Assembly: GCA_023443745.1 (NCBI GenBank)
Contig: JAEZTB010000008.1
Span: 124,001-188,000, forward strand
Reading direction: 5' to 3'
Length of the DNA: 64,000 bases
Origin: Bacillota bacterium
GTDB taxonomy: Bacteria > Bacillota > Clostridia > DSM-8532
The notes beneath the pieces were generated by a model. The model saw nothing but the letters and a program-made list of their open reading frames with translations. It did not search any database and was not told the origin of the DNA. Positions 36,660-45,822 of this stretch are shown one piece after another. Position 1 is the stretch's first letter, and each line of letters opens with the position of its first letter. The position numbers were made by a program, and so were the translations under genes.

Positions 36660-38490
36660 TTTTTCTCTCCTCTCTTACAGGAAGCTTGGTAATTTCCATA
36701 AATTCCGGGTAAGTACGATAGGCAGAAAAATCGTGGGAGGCTTTAGCTCGGAGCCTTAAATCGGGATTTATTTCAAATGCCCTGGACAAGAAGCCCATGG
36801 TGGCCTCTACATCTCCTGACAGGGCAGAGACTCTGGCAAGGCCAAATAATATCTCGTCATCATCGGGCTTAATTTTCAAGCCCTCTTTATAAAGCTTTGC
36901 TGCCTCAGAATATTCCTTAAGGCCTATCACTGCCGACGCCCAATTATAATAAAGAGCAGGATCATCATTCGTGAGCTTTTGAGCACGTTTATAGACTCGT
37001 ACAGCCTCCTCATACCGCTTCATCATCATGAGGGCAACGCCGAGGTTATAATGCACCACGTAAGATTCAGGATGTTCACGGGTGGACTCCTCATAGACAT
37101 GAATGGCTTCTTTTACTTTGTCACTGGAGATATAAATCTCTGCGAGGAGATTATAAGCCATCTCCAGCTTTTCATTTCCTTCCAGGGACTTATTCAAATA
37201 GTCTACGGCCTTGTCGGTCTTTCCCTGGGCATCAAAAATTGAAGCCATGCTATATAACGCTCTGCTGTGGTCGGGCATGAGTTCGGTAGTAAATTTAAAG
37301 CTTGCCAGGGCATCCTCTGTTTTTTCCTCCTGACGTTGGGCAACACCAAGGCGGTAGTAGGAATCAGCATCCTGAGGAGTCAGTTGAATAAGCTTCTTAT
37401 AGGCGACCTGAACATTCTTCCAATCTTCGTTCTTGCGATAGAGCTTTCCCAATAAAGCCCAGGCCTCTGTAAATTCAGCATCGCTTGCTACAATGGTCTC
37501 CAACTGGTATTTACATTCCATTTCCTCGTTCTTCTCAAAACAGAGACGGGCCAGGAGGTAACGGAGCTTGTTGTCTTCCTTTGACTTTAGAGCTGTCTTA
37601 ATATGCTTTTGTGCCTCATCCAGATTGCCGACGGCCATATAGCACCGGGCTATATTGATATCGGCTTCCCGGAGCTCACCCACCGCTTTCTTGGCTAAAT
37701 CAAACTGGTTTACAGCCAGCTCATATTTTTTCATGGCATAAAGACTTAAGCCGTACCCAAAGTGAGTACCAGCTCGGATGTCCTCTATTTCCTCAGTGGT
37801 ACCATTTTTCTTTTGAGACTTGCTTTTTGGCTCTTCACCAATGAGAGAGAGCACCTTTTTATAAAATTTGACTGCCTCTTCAAAAAGTTGATTTTTATGG
37901 CTTAACCAGGCTGTATTATAGGCAATAAGCGGGCTTTCGCTTAAGATACCGGAAAGAATGGTGTAAATATCCAAAGCCTGCTTGTAGGCTTGAGTGTTAA
38001 TTAATTTATGGACAACTGAAAGCTGCTGTGTCACATTTGTTTTAAGATGTTTATCTGTTAAATTGAGGTTGTTTACGATGATACCGGCTTGAATCTCAGC
38101 CTTCCACTCAATAGGCTGATCAATATAGTCCTCGTAACGCCATCCCTTATTGCTCTGTTTTTCCATCCTCTCAATAAGTGGAACATCTGAATTAGCCTGT
38201 TTAATCCGCTTCTTCATCTTAATATAGTCAAAAAACAGAAAAAAGGCAGGCAAAAGGACACCAAACAGAATCATCGCAATTTCGTAGGGAGGTATAACCA
38301 CAACGCGGTTGAGGACTGTAAGAACACCGGTAGTCAACAAGCATAGCTGAACGACAAAGGTTATAACCGTTGGAATATTAACCCGCCTGATACAGCGGAT
38401 ACCCATGTAAACAGTGAGAATAGCTATTATTAGTACTATGAATGCCAACGAGATGTCGTATTTTACCGGTATACTTTCAATCCACTTCAT
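36652..38490 (-). CDS. Membrane-anchored TPR-repeat protein
   Basis: The 612-residue protein has three N-terminal membrane helices (about 13-31, 38-60, 68-88) and then about ten or more tetratricopeptide repeats (about 165-590; for example YYRLGVAQRQEEKTEDALAS and YNLGVALMMMKRYEEAVRVY). TPR arrays bind partner proteins; no catalytic motif is seen. It overlaps ftsK by 4 nt (ATGA) and ygiQ by 8 nt. It is therefore in one operon with the DNA translocase, but its role there is unknown. Confidence 0.88.
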   Translation of the reverse strand: MKWIESIPVKYDISLAFIVLIIAILTVYMGIRCIRRVNIPTVITFVVQLCLLTTGVLTVLNRVVVIPPYEIAMILFGVLLPAFFLFFDYIKMKKRIKQANSDVPLIERMEKQSNKGWRYEDYIDQPIEWKAEIQAGIIVNNLNLTDKHLKTNVTQQLSVVHKLINTQAYKQALDIYTILSGILSESPLIAYNTAWLSHKNQLFEEAVKFYKKVLSLIGEEPKSKSQKKNGTTEEIEDIRAGTHFGYGLSLYAMKKYELAVNQFDLAKKAVGELREADINIARCYMAVGNLDEAQKHIKTALKSKEDNKLRYLLARLCFEKNEEMECKYQLETIVASDAEFTEAWALLGKLYRKNEDWKNVQVAYKKLIQLTPQDADSYYRLGVAQRQEEKTEDALASFKFTTELMPDHSRALYSMASIFDAQGKTDKAVDYLNKSLEGNEKLEMAYNLLAEIYISSDKVKEAIHVYEESTREHPESYVVHYNLGVALMMMKRYEEAVRVYKRAQKLTNDDPALYYNWASAVIGLKEYSEAAKLYKEGLKIKPDDDEILFGLARVSALSGDVEATMGFLSRAFEINPDLRLRAKASHDFSAYRTYPEFMEITKLPVREERKNA

Positions 38491-40958
38491 AAATCATCCC
38501 CCGTACTATAACTGGACATTTTCATCTCTTCCCAGCGCTCCCGTGAAAGCAGAACTCTTCTGGGCTTACTTCCTTCATAACCGCTGATAACATTGCGTTC
38601 GGCCATTTGATCAATGATCCTTCCGGCCCTGGCATAACCCACCTTGAATTTCCTTTGGATAAAGGAAACCGAGGCCTGTCCGCAATCAATTACCGCTTCT
38701 ATGGCCTGATTTAAAAGTTCATCACTTCCGCTTTCAGCAGCATCGTCATCTTCATTTTTGACATTTTCGTTGATGTTCTCGATTATTTCCTGATCATAGT
38801 GGGCATGAATTTGATTTTTAACAAAATCAACAACCAACTCCACTTCCTTGTCTTCTACAAAAGCTCCCTTGACACGAATGGGCTTTGGTATACCAACCGG
38901 ATAATAGAGCATGTCACCCTTACCTAACAGCTTCTCAGCCCCGCCCATATCGATTATGGTACGGGAGTCCACCTGAGATGATACAGCAAAGGCTACACGG
39001 GAAGGAATATTAGCCTTGATAACGCCAGTAATGACATTAACCGAAGGTCTCTGGGTGGCAATAACCAAATGCATGCCGGCCGCTCGTGCCATCTGGGCCA
39101 AGCGGCAGATGGAGTCTTCTACATCATGGGGGGCTACCATCATGAGGTCGGCCAACTCGTCAATGATGATGACAATCTGAGGAAGCTTGGTTCCCTCGCC
39201 TGCTTCGTCAATGGAGGCATTGTAGCCCAATAGATCCCTGACCCCCCTGTCGGCAAATAGCTTATAGCGTGTCGTCATCTCGGAAACCGCCCAGCGAAGC
39301 GCTCCTGCTGCCTTATTAGGATCGGTCACAACCGGAATCAGTAGATGGGGAATACCATTGTAAACACCCAATTCCACTACCTTGGGGTCTACCATAAGAA
39401 GCTTGACCTCTTCCGGTGATGCCTTATAAAGCAAGCTCACCACAATGGAGTTAATGCATACGCTCTTACCTGAGCCGGTAGCGCCTGCGATAAGAATATG
39501 AGGCATTTTTGCCAGGTTTATGACGATGTTTTCGCCCGAAATATCCTTACCCAGAGCAACAGCCAGACGGGAAGGATGTTTTTGAAATTCGGGAGACTCG
39601 AGGACGCTTCTAAGGCTGATGGGTGCCACCTCTTTATTGGGTACTTCCACCCCAATGGCGGCCTTTCCCGGAATGGGAGCTTCAATACGCACACCCGATG
39701 AGGCTAAATTCAGGGCAATATCATCGGTGAGATTGACAATACGGCTAACCTTGATGCCGGGGGCAGGCTGGAGTTCATACTGTGTAAATGCCGGCCCTAC
39801 CGATACATTGATGACCTTGGCGCCTATTCCAAAGCTCTCCAGAGTACTTTCAAGCTTTTTAGCGTTTTCAACAGCAGAAGCCTTAATGGCTTTCATGTTA
39901 TTTTCGCCTTCGGTTGACTTTGAAAGCAGCTCAACCGGCGGGTAAATATAGGATTCACTTTTTTCAACGGTATAGCCAATGGGTTCTGTCATCGGAGCAG
40001 CTGCGGGCTCGGCTTGGCTTTGAGCCTCTGGGGATTTGCTTCTGGTCTTCCTTTGAGGCTTGTTTTTATCCATCTCGGGGGTTATCAAGGTAAAGCTGGG
40101 CTCTTCGTCTTCTTTGTCAAGAATCGTTGCTTCGGGCTGTACCTTTTCAGAAGTATGCGCCTGTTCCTGCTTAACATTCTCTTGGCCTTCTATAGGGAAA
40201 TCCAGAATTTTGGCTTTTCTCTTTTTTTCTTTTATGAGAGTTCCCGAGGCAGCAGCCTCCTCATTCGCCATTATATCAAGGCTTCTTTGAAGTTGCCAAT
40301 CCTCCCGCTTTTTACGGGCAGCACTCACCATGCCGTTGAAAGCCTCGCTTGTACCCTTGGCCACATTGCGCGCGGCTTCAGCAAGTGAGAGCCTTGTAAT
40401 CAGCATAGCTACAATAATGGAGAAGGTGGTAAGGATGATCATAGCGCCCCACTTTTTAAAGACAAACAAAAGGGGAACACCAATTATACCGCCTAAAACG
40501 CCTCCACTTGCCTGAAAAAGCTGACTCTTCCCAATGGCGTCAACCCCTTCTCTGTAAAAAGTATTGATATAACGCCATAAGCTCATGTTTTGATAATAAG
40601 ATATGTCATGCAGTCCCGCTTGAAGCATCGCTGATATAAGCACCAAAAGAAGAAGAATCAATGAGAACCGTCTGTCTTCGTTAAGGAGCTGAGGTTTGAA
40701 TATTTTAATCAACCCATGGAGAATAATCAGAGGCGGGATCACATAACCCGAAAGACCAAACAAGCCTCCCACATGTCTTCCCAGAATTTCTCCAAAGGGT
40801 CCGGCGGCATTCTTGAAGAAAATGCTTATGCCCACAAGAATTCCCAGCGTGACCAGAATCAGGCCAGAAAACTCACCTCGTAATTGCTTGGTGGCTTTTT
40901 TGTTTTTACGCTTTTTTTTACCGGCAACCGGTTTCTTTTGTACTTTTTTTGGAGCCAC
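38487..40958 (-). CDS. ftsK: FtsK/SpoIIIE DNA translocase
   Basis: An 823-residue hexameric DNA pump that moves chromosome DNA through the division or sporulation septum. The N-terminal membrane domain has about four helices (28-48, 68-88, 98-112, 155-192), followed by a linker rich in Glu/Pro/Lys. The motor domain has Walker A GATGSGKS (492-499) and Walker B VIIIDELADL. The C-terminal gamma winged helix (about 750-815, with SFIQRKFKVGYARAGRIID) reads polar sequence motifs. It starts at GTG 40958 behind GGAGG and leads the ftsK-TPR-ygiQ operon. Confidence 0.95.
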   Translation of the reverse strand: MAPKKVQKKPVAGKKKRKNKKATKQLRGEFSGLILVTLGILVGISIFFKNAAGPFGEILGRHVGGLFGLSGYVIPPLIILHGLIKIFKPQLLNEDRRFSLILLLLVLISAMLQAGLHDISYYQNMSLWRYINTFYREGVDAIGKSQLFQASGGVLGGIIGVPLLFVFKKWGAMIILTTFSIIVAMLITRLSLAEAARNVAKGTSEAFNGMVSAARKKREDWQLQRSLDIMANEEAAASGTLIKEKKRKAKILDFPIEGQENVKQEQAHTSEKVQPEATILDKEDEEPSFTLITPEMDKNKPQRKTRSKSPEAQSQAEPAAAPMTEPIGYTVEKSESYIYPPVELLSKSTEGENNMKAIKASAVENAKKLESTLESFGIGAKVINVSVGPAFTQYELQPAPGIKVSRIVNLTDDIALNLASSGVRIEAPIPGKAAIGVEVPNKEVAPISLRSVLESPEFQKHPSRLAVALGKDISGENIVINLAKMPHILIAGATGSGKSVCINSIVVSLLYKASPEEVKLLMVDPKVVELGVYNGIPHLLIPVVTDPNKAAGALRWAVSEMTTRYKLFADRGVRDLLGYNASIDEAGEGTKLPQIVIIIDELADLMMVAPHDVEDSICRLAQMARAAGMHLVIATQRPSVNVITGVIKANIPSRVAFAVSSQVDSRTIIDMGGAEKLLGKGDMLYYPVGIPKPIRVKGAFVEDKEVELVVDFVKNQIHAHYDQEIIENINENVKNEDDDAAESGSDELLNQAIEAVIDCGQASVSFIQRKFKVGYARAGRIIDQMAERNVISGYEGSKPRRVLLSRERWEEMKMSSYSTGDDL

Positions 40959-41003
40959 AAATATTCCTCCACATAATTTGGTATTATTTAATTTCGCATG
41001 TTT

Positions 41004-41033
41004 ACTATATCATATTAAATTACCCTTTGACAA
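41004..41033 (-). promoter_or_regulatory. Promoter of the ftsK operon
   Basis: Minus-strand TTGTCA and TATAGT with an 18-bp spacer lie about 45 nt before the GTG start. Confidence 0.6.
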
Positions 41034-41067
41034 TGTAAGGGAGAAATGATATCATTTACGATAATTT

Positions 41068-41091
41068 CACACTCCTTTAAGCAAGAGTGTG
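41068..41091. promoter_or_regulatory. Inverted repeat between ftsK and dapA
   Basis: CACACTC and GAGTGTG form a perfect 7-bp dyad with a 10-nt loop between the divergent ftsK and dapA promoters. Function unknown. Confidence 0.35.
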
Positions 41092-41112
41092 GAGTCCGTT
41101 AAGAAAATAGAA

Positions 41113-41118
41113 TATAAT
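41113..41118 (+). promoter_or_regulatory. -10 box of the dapA leader
   Basis: A perfect TATAAT lies 5 nt before the lysine aptamer. No good -35 is seen at the right distance. Confidence 0.5.
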
Positions 41119-41120
41119 CT

Positions 41121-41290
41121 ATAGATAGAGGTGCATTTTTCATAAGTCACTTAAGGAAGGGTAACGGACCCGAAGAACTTAAGCAAAAGGGAAAGATGCC
41201 GAAGGGGTAAGATGCCGTTTCATCTGCCGCCTGGTTGAATGGTGAAAAACCCTCCAACTGTCGCTTTTTTAGCGGAGAGCTATCGGTAGA
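41121..41290 (+). ncRNA. Lysine riboswitch (L box) of dapA-dapB
   Basis: Conserved L-box blocks occur in order: GATAGAGGTGCA at the 5' side, a purine-rich AAGGGAAAGATGCCGAAG core, and a 3' end with GCGGAGAGCTATC. GATAG (41124) and CTATC (41284) close the basal P1 stem. The expression platform follows: a stem GCTGCC/GGCAGC (41330-41353) followed by TTTACTT, nested inside CATAAG/CTTATG. Lysine binding should lower dapA expression. The short T tract makes the off mechanism less obvious than in the second copy of this window. Confidence 0.88.
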
Positions 41291-41434
41291 GTTCATAAAT
41301 GAGCTCATAAGCCTTTCAGGTTATAACAGGCTGCCGGTAGAAATACAGGCAGCTTTACTTATGAATAGGGGCTTGTATCTGAAATGACTACTTGTGAAAA
41401 CTTAACATCATAGAGTTGAAAGGAGTGCTCAAAA

Positions 41435-42322
41435 ATGAAAGAAACCTTGTTTACCGGTTCCTGTGTGGCCCTTGTTACCCCCTTTACAGACAGCGGAGTA
41501 GATTACAAAAAACTTGAAGAGCTCATTGAATGGCAGATAAAGGACGGTACCGATGCTCTTTTAATATGTGGAACAACCGGAGAGGCATCAACCATGCCTG
41601 ATGAAGAACACCAGGAGGTTATTCGTTTTGCGGTTGAGAAAATCAACAAGCGTGTTCATGTCATGGCAGGAGCAGGCAGCAACGATACAAGGCATGCTGT
41701 CGAACTCTCAAAGTTTTGTGAATCAGTGGGTGTTGATTCCATACTGACGGTAACCCCCTATTACAACAAGACAACCCAGGAGGGGCTTTACCAGCACTTT
41801 AAGATGATTGCAGACAGTGTAAGTATTCCCGTCGTTCTTTATAATGTGCCCTCTAGAACCAATTTGAACATTAATCCCTCTACATTAAAAAGGCTTTCTG
41901 ATATAAAGAACATTGTGGCTGTAAAGGAATGCAACCTTCTGCAGGCTGCTGAGGTTTTCCATCTTTGCGGAGAAAACCTGCATCTGTATTCGGGCGAAGA
42001 CGGCAATGTAGTTCCTCTTATGGCTCTGGGCGGCAAAGGTGTTATTTCGGTTCTGGCAAATATTATCCCAAATGATACGCATCATATGGTTAAAGCCTTC
42101 ATGGAGGGAGATCTTGAAACCAGCCGTCGTCTTCAAATAAAATCAGTCCCTCTTGAAAAAGCGCTATTCTGTGAAACTAATCCTATTCCTGTCAAAGCTG
42201 CAATGAACCTGATGGGTATGAAGGTCGGATCTTGCCGCATGCCGCTGGTGGACATTTCAGAAGCAGGAATGATACAACTGAAGAAAGCTCTCAAAGAGTA
42301 TGGTCTTATCCAGGAAATTTGA
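41435..42322 (+). CDS. dapA: 4-Hydroxy-tetrahydrodipicolinate synthase
   Basis: DapA condenses pyruvate with aspartate semialdehyde, the first committed step to DAP and lysine. The 295-residue TIM barrel carries the Schiff-base lysine in VAVKECN (Lys164), the catalytic Tyr in VVLYNVPSR (Tyr136) and the GTTGE loop (46-50). AAAGGAG precedes the ATG. It lies 32 nt upstream of dapB and is controlled by the lysine riboswitch in its leader. Confidence 0.96.
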   Translation: MKETLFTGSCVALVTPFTDSGVDYKKLEELIEWQIKDGTDALLICGTTGEASTMPDEEHQEVIRFAVEKINKRVHVMAGAGSNDTRHAVELSKFCESVGVDSILTVTPYYNKTTQEGLYQHFKMIADSVSIPVVLYNVPSRTNLNINPSTLKRLSDIKNIVAVKECNLLQAAEVFHLCGENLHLYSGEDGNVVPLMALGGKGVISVLANIIPNDTHHMVKAFMEGDLETSRRLQIKSVPLEKALFCETNPIPVKAAMNLMGMKVGSCRMPLVDISEAGMIQLKKALKEYGLIQEI

Positions 42323-42354
42323 GCATGCTTCTCTGAATTTACCGGAGGTTTAAA

Positions 42355-43110
42355 ATGATTCGAATACTATTAAACGGCTGTAACGGAAAAATGGGGCAGG
42401 CCATAGCCAGGACCTGTGTCTTTAAGGAAGATCTTTTTGTGGTGGCAGGGGTAGATCCTTCTGTAAATGCAGGCCATACCTTTCCTGTTTATTCAGATCC
42501 CTTTCAGGTGGTCGAGACTGTCGACATTATCATCGATTTCTCCCACCCCAGTGCCTTGGCGGGCATCTTGAAATATGCTGTTCATAAGAAGCTTCCCATC
42601 GTTGTAGCCACAACCGGCCTGACCGATGAGCACAAGAATCTTCTTGAGCAGGCTTCCCATTCTATCCCGGTACTGCTGTCGGCCAATATGTCACTGGGTA
42701 TCAATCTGCTTTTAGACCTCGTTAAAAGGGCAACTAAAATGCTTCACGGTACCTTTGATATTGAGATTATTGAAAAGCACCATAATCAAAAAATAGATGC
42801 TCCAAGCGGAACTGCTCTTGCCATTGCCGACGCCGTTAACACCACATTGGCAAGCAAGCAGATGAAGTATGTTTATGACCGTCATTCCGAAAGAAGAAAG
42901 CGTACCCGGGATGAGATCGGTATCCATTCCATCAGAGGCGGCACCATCACAGGCGAGCACACCATCCTTTTTGCGGGAAATGACGAGATGATTGAGATCA
43001 AGCACACGGCTGTCTCCAAGGATTTATTTGCAGAGGGAGCACTAAAAGCCGTCGCCTTCCTGTATGATAAAGCACCCGGATATTATAGAATGCAGGATAT
43101 CTTCGAATAA
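42355..43110 (+). CDS. dapB: 4-Hydroxy-tetrahydrodipicolinate reductase
   Basis: DapB reduces the DapA product to tetrahydrodipicolinate with NAD(P)H. The 251-residue protein has the Rossmann loop ILLNGCNGKMGQAIA, the catalytic His/Lys segment EIIEKHHNQKIDAPSGTAL, and the substrate loop RGGTITGEHTILFAG. CGGAGG lies before the ATG. It is the second and last gene of the riboswitch-controlled operon; its product is the substrate of Ddh. Confidence 0.96.
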   Translation: MIRILLNGCNGKMGQAIARTCVFKEDLFVVAGVDPSVNAGHTFPVYSDPFQVVETVDIIIDFSHPSALAGILKYAVHKKLPIVVATTGLTDEHKNLLEQASHSIPVLLSANMSLGINLLLDLVKRATKMLHGTFDIEIIEKHHNQKIDAPSGTALAIADAVNTTLASKQMKYVYDRHSERRKRTRDEIGIHSIRGGTITGEHTILFAGNDEMIEIKHTAVSKDLFAEGALKAVAFLYDKAPGYYRMQDIFE

Positions 43111-43127
43111 TACGGACAAAAAATAGA

Positions 43128-43160
43128 AGACCTGACTTGTTATAAGCCAGGTCTTTTTTT
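43128..43160 (+). terminator. Terminator of dapA-dapB
   Basis: AGACCTG-ACTTGTTATAAGC-CAGGTCT followed by seven T, 17 nt after the dapB stop. Confidence 0.9.
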
Positions 43161-43176
43161 ACAGCTAAGCCAACCA

Positions 43177-44061
43177 TTATTCCGCATCTTTGGGAGCAGG
43201 TTGAAGATATTTATCAATGACGGGGTTAATAAAGAAGTTAATAATCAAGCCAGGTAAAGTAAAGCCCAAAATCAAATAAAAAACATACATAATAGCCAGT
43301 ACCAGCACATTACCCGTCAATTGAATCAATAGACTAGGGCCTACTATTAGTATTAAGCATATGATCAGAATAGCCAGGTTTGGCAAGAATTTGGCAAAAG
43401 CAAATAGAAAAGCATTCTTATATAGATTCTTAATCTTAAGGTCATAGGTTACCATCATGGGATAAATGTACAGATTCATCATCAGGAAAATGATGAGAAC
43501 TACGATAAGCAGGCCATTGGCTATGGGGAAAATAACACTTGAAGCAACATTAAGCTGAGTATATAAATAGAGATCAAATAAAAGAAATACGATGCCAAAC
43601 AGATTAATAAGGCTTACAATTATTCCCTGCTTGATATTCTGCTTCATCTTGTCCTTAAAATCAGACCAGAGAAAGGTTGGAAGCTCATAGGAAAAACACC
43701 GCAGAAGATATGTCAATCCAGCTTGGGCCGGGCCGACGGTAATTATGGGCACAGCCATTAAAAACATGACCAGAGGTAAGGCAAATACAAATAAAATGGT
43801 GATAAGATCGGTCTGCCCCGCAGCTTCTACCAGTTTAGGAAAGAATAATTCCATCATGTAGATTCCAAGAATAAAGGATATTATAATAGCTGGGAGATTA
43901 AAAAGCACAAACATAAAATTCACGCTGATGAGTTTCCAAAACTTTCTTCCCAGCACCTGAAAGAACACCGTTAACCGACTTCTGTCGTCAACATACTTTT
44001 CACCTGGGGCAACTTCAAAGATTTTTTCTTCAATCTTTTCTTCAATTTTTTCTTGAGCCAT
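43177..44061 (-). CDS. YesL/DUF624-like integral membrane protein
   Basis: The 294-residue protein has about six membrane segments (about 45-68, 85-110, 145-168, 172-195, 215-240, 248-275) and a charged N-terminus with repeated KIEE units. The segment GPAQAGLTYLLRCFSYEL in the loop after the second helix resembles DUF624 (YesL) proteins, often found beside carbohydrate transporters. No such transporter adjoins it here. The ribosome-binding site is weak (AAGGT). It is convergent with dapB. Confidence 0.75.
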   Translation of the reverse strand: MAQEKIEEKIEEKIFEVAPGEKYVDDRSRLTVFFQVLGRKFWKLISVNFMFVLFNLPAIIISFILGIYMMELFFPKLVEAAGQTDLITILFVFALPLVMFLMAVPIITVGPAQAGLTYLLRCFSYELPTFLWSDFKDKMKQNIKQGIIVSLINLFGIVFLLFDLYLYTQLNVASSVIFPIANGLLIVVLIIFLMMNLYIYPMMVTYDLKIKNLYKNAFLFAFAKFLPNLAILIICLILIVGPSLLIQLTGNVLVLAIMYVFYLILGFTLPGLIINFFINPVIDKYLQPAPKDAE

Positions 44062-44272
44062 CTTTTTTACCTTGCCTTTATTTGTGTTTTTTTAGTATAG
44101 ATTGTATAATTGGATTAGTTGTATCATAATTAATACGAAGTATCAATAACTTGGGTTCCGTTCGAAATTTTTAATTTCGGTAACGGGTAATGTTATTATA
44201 ACACATAACTGTTATCTAAATTTGAATCTTTTGTAAACAAAATTTTTATATTTATAGGAGCGTGAGATAACT
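44062..44272. promoter_or_regulatory. Divergent intergenic region with imperfect inverted repeat
   Basis: Between the two divergent genes, 44158-44187 holds CCGTT-(C)GAAATT-TTT-AATTTC-(GGT)AACGG, an imperfect dyad that could be an operator. No consensus promoter is clear. Confidence 0.35.
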
Positions 44273-44758
44273 ATGACTCATCTTTATATCCGTCAAAAGG
44301 TATTTTCCATTGGTAATCGTTATAATATTGTCAATGAAGCCGGTCAGCCTGTTTTTACGGTTGAAAGCGAAATCTTTACCTTCGGTGCCAAGATTCACCT
44401 TTATGATACGACTGGGACCGAGCTTTACTTTATTCAGCAAAAGCTCTTTAAATTTTTGCCTGAATACCATATTTATAATGGTGATATGCTTTGTGCCATC
44501 ATTAAGAAGGAGTTCTCTTTTTTAAGACCAAAACTCAATATTACAAGCCAGTTTGGTGATTATACCTTTGAGGGCAACCTATTTGCCATGGATTTTGCTA
44601 TCCTGAACAACGGTATCATGATAGGTGAACTTCATAAGAAGTGGTTATCCTTCGGCGACAGCTATGAGCTTACCATCCAGGACGATAATAACACCCCCCT
44701 CTTCTGTGCCCTGACAATCGCCATTGATCATTGTCTGCATAACGAGAATAATAACTAA
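44273..44758 (+). CDS. LURP-one-related (Tubby-like, YxjI type) protein
   Basis: This 161-residue protein has the LURP-one/scramblase-like beta-barrel pattern: short strands with YIRQKVFSIGNRYNIVNEAG, IHLYDTTGTELYFIQQKLF and a central FEGNLFAMDFAI, ending with a hydrophobic helix (about 143-156). Members of the family are small and of unknown biochemical role, perhaps binding membranes or phosphoinositide-like ligands. TAGGAG precedes the ATG. It is transcribed away from the membrane-protein gene. Confidence 0.85.
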   Translation: MTHLYIRQKVFSIGNRYNIVNEAGQPVFTVESEIFTFGAKIHLYDTTGTELYFIQQKLFKFLPEYHIYNGDMLCAIIKKEFSFLRPKLNITSQFGDYTFEGNLFAMDFAILNNGIMIGELHKKWLSFGDSYELTIQDDNNTPLFCALTIAIDHCLHNENNN

Positions 44759-44786
44759 GGGCCCTTGAAAAAATTGCGGTTATGTA

Positions 44787-44815
44787 TTGACAGGGTCTAA
44801 ATGAGTCTGTATAAT
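44787..44815 (+). promoter_or_regulatory. Consensus promoter of tRNA-Leu
   Basis: Perfect TTGACA and perfect TATAAT with a 17-bp spacer, about 65 nt before the tRNA. Confidence 0.85.
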
Positions 44816-44880
44816 AAATCTTGCTGTTAAGGACAGCATAAACGCACAGCCCTCGCTTTACCACAGTATTTTAACCATAT

Positions 44881-44963
44881 GCGGTCGTGGTGGAACTGGC
44901 AGACACGTACGTTTGAGGGGCGTATGCGCGAGCATACCGGTTCAAGTCCGGTCGACCGCACCA
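44881..44963 (+). tRNA. tRNA-Leu (anticodon GAG)
   Basis: A class II tRNA. The acceptor stem is GCGGTCG/CGACCGC, the anticodon stem TACGT/GCGTA with loop TTGAGGG (anticodon GAG, reading CUC/CUU), followed by a long variable arm and T loop TTCAAGT. CCA is encoded. Length is 83 nt. Confidence 0.93.
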
Positions 44964-44967
44964 AAGA

Positions 44968-45000
44968 AACTCCATTGGGTTATCCAGTGGAGTTTTTTTT
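44968..45000 (+). terminator. Terminator of tRNA-Leu
   Basis: ACTCCA-TTGG-GTTAT-CCAG-TGGAGT followed by eight T, right after the tRNA. Confidence 0.9.
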
Positions 45001-45044
45001 GCCCACATTATAAGTACATATATGGAAGCTGGAGGATTTTAATC

Positions 45045-45659
45045 ATGAATGAAAAACCGCAGGAAATTAAAACAGTTCTTGCAGACCCAAGTGCTCTTGG
45101 TCTTTTTGGTCTGGCTATGGTGACATTGGTTGCATCATCACAAAAACTCGGACTTACAGAAGGTTTCTCAATGCTTATACCATGGGCTCTGTTCCTGGGA
45201 GGCTTCGCTCAGTTATTTGCTTGTTTCGGTGATGCTAAACGAAACAACGTCTTTGGAGCCACCGCATTTGGCGGCTACGCATTTTTCTGGTTCGGTGTCG
45301 CTTTTTCTTGGCTCGTCAAGCTTGGCTTTTTTGGTGAAAAGCTAGCAGCAAATGCCGACAGTAAACAATTGGGCTTTGCCTTTATCGGATATTTGATTTT
45401 CACTGTATTTATGACGATTTTAGCGACAGAGACAAACAAGGTTCTTCTTATCATCTTTGTACTTATTGACTTCCTGTTTATTGGCCTTTCATTGAGTTCC
45501 TTTGACATCATGCCGGAGCTCACTCATAAAATTGCTGCATGGTCAGAGTTTTTTATTGCCATGGTTTCCTTTTATGGATCAGCCGCTAATGTCTTCAATA
45601 GTCATCTCGGTAGAGTAGCCCTGCCGGTTGGAAAACCGTTGGGATTACTGAAGAAATAA
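45045..45659 (+). CDS. GPR1/FUN34/YaaH (SatP) acetate-type transporter
   Basis: The 204-residue protein has six membrane segments and the family N-terminal motif (ADPSALGLFGLAM, equivalent to NPxxLGL). Family members move acetate or succinate with protons. The start is ATG 45045, with GGAGG 10 nt upstream. An open frame reaching back to 44913 runs through the tRNA and is not real. It follows the tRNA terminator, so it needs its own promoter, which I do not see clearly. Confidence 0.9.
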   Translation: MNEKPQEIKTVLADPSALGLFGLAMVTLVASSQKLGLTEGFSMLIPWALFLGGFAQLFACFGDAKRNNVFGATAFGGYAFFWFGVAFSWLVKLGFFGEKLAANADSKQLGFAFIGYLIFTVFMTILATETNKVLLIIFVLIDFLFIGLSLSSFDIMPELTHKIAAWSEFFIAMVSFYGSAANVFNSHLGRVALPVGKPLGLLKK

Positions 45660-45748
45660 ATGAGAAAAAGGGGGTGACTAACCCCCTAATAATTTGAGTG
45701 TATTGCTATTCCGATGTATAAAGAGTATAATTTTATTCCATTCACAAT

Positions 45749-45786
45749 CAGAGTATGTTTAAATCTACAAGCATACTCTGTTTTTT
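45749..45786 (+). terminator. Terminator after the SatP-like gene
   Basis: CAGAGTATG and CATACTCTG form a 9-bp stem followed by six T. A weaker GGGGG/CCCCC hairpin lies at about 45669-45685. The ABC-ATPase gene starts only 37 nt later, so this element could also act as an attenuator for it. Confidence 0.85.
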
Positions 45787-45822
45787 ATGTCGAGCAAAAT
45801 TCAGAGGAAAGCGAAGGTTATT

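Noticed and set aside
44913..45044. N-terminal extension of the SatP-like frame
   Set aside because: It reads through tRNA-Leu and its terminator; the ATG at 45045 has a proper GGAGG site.
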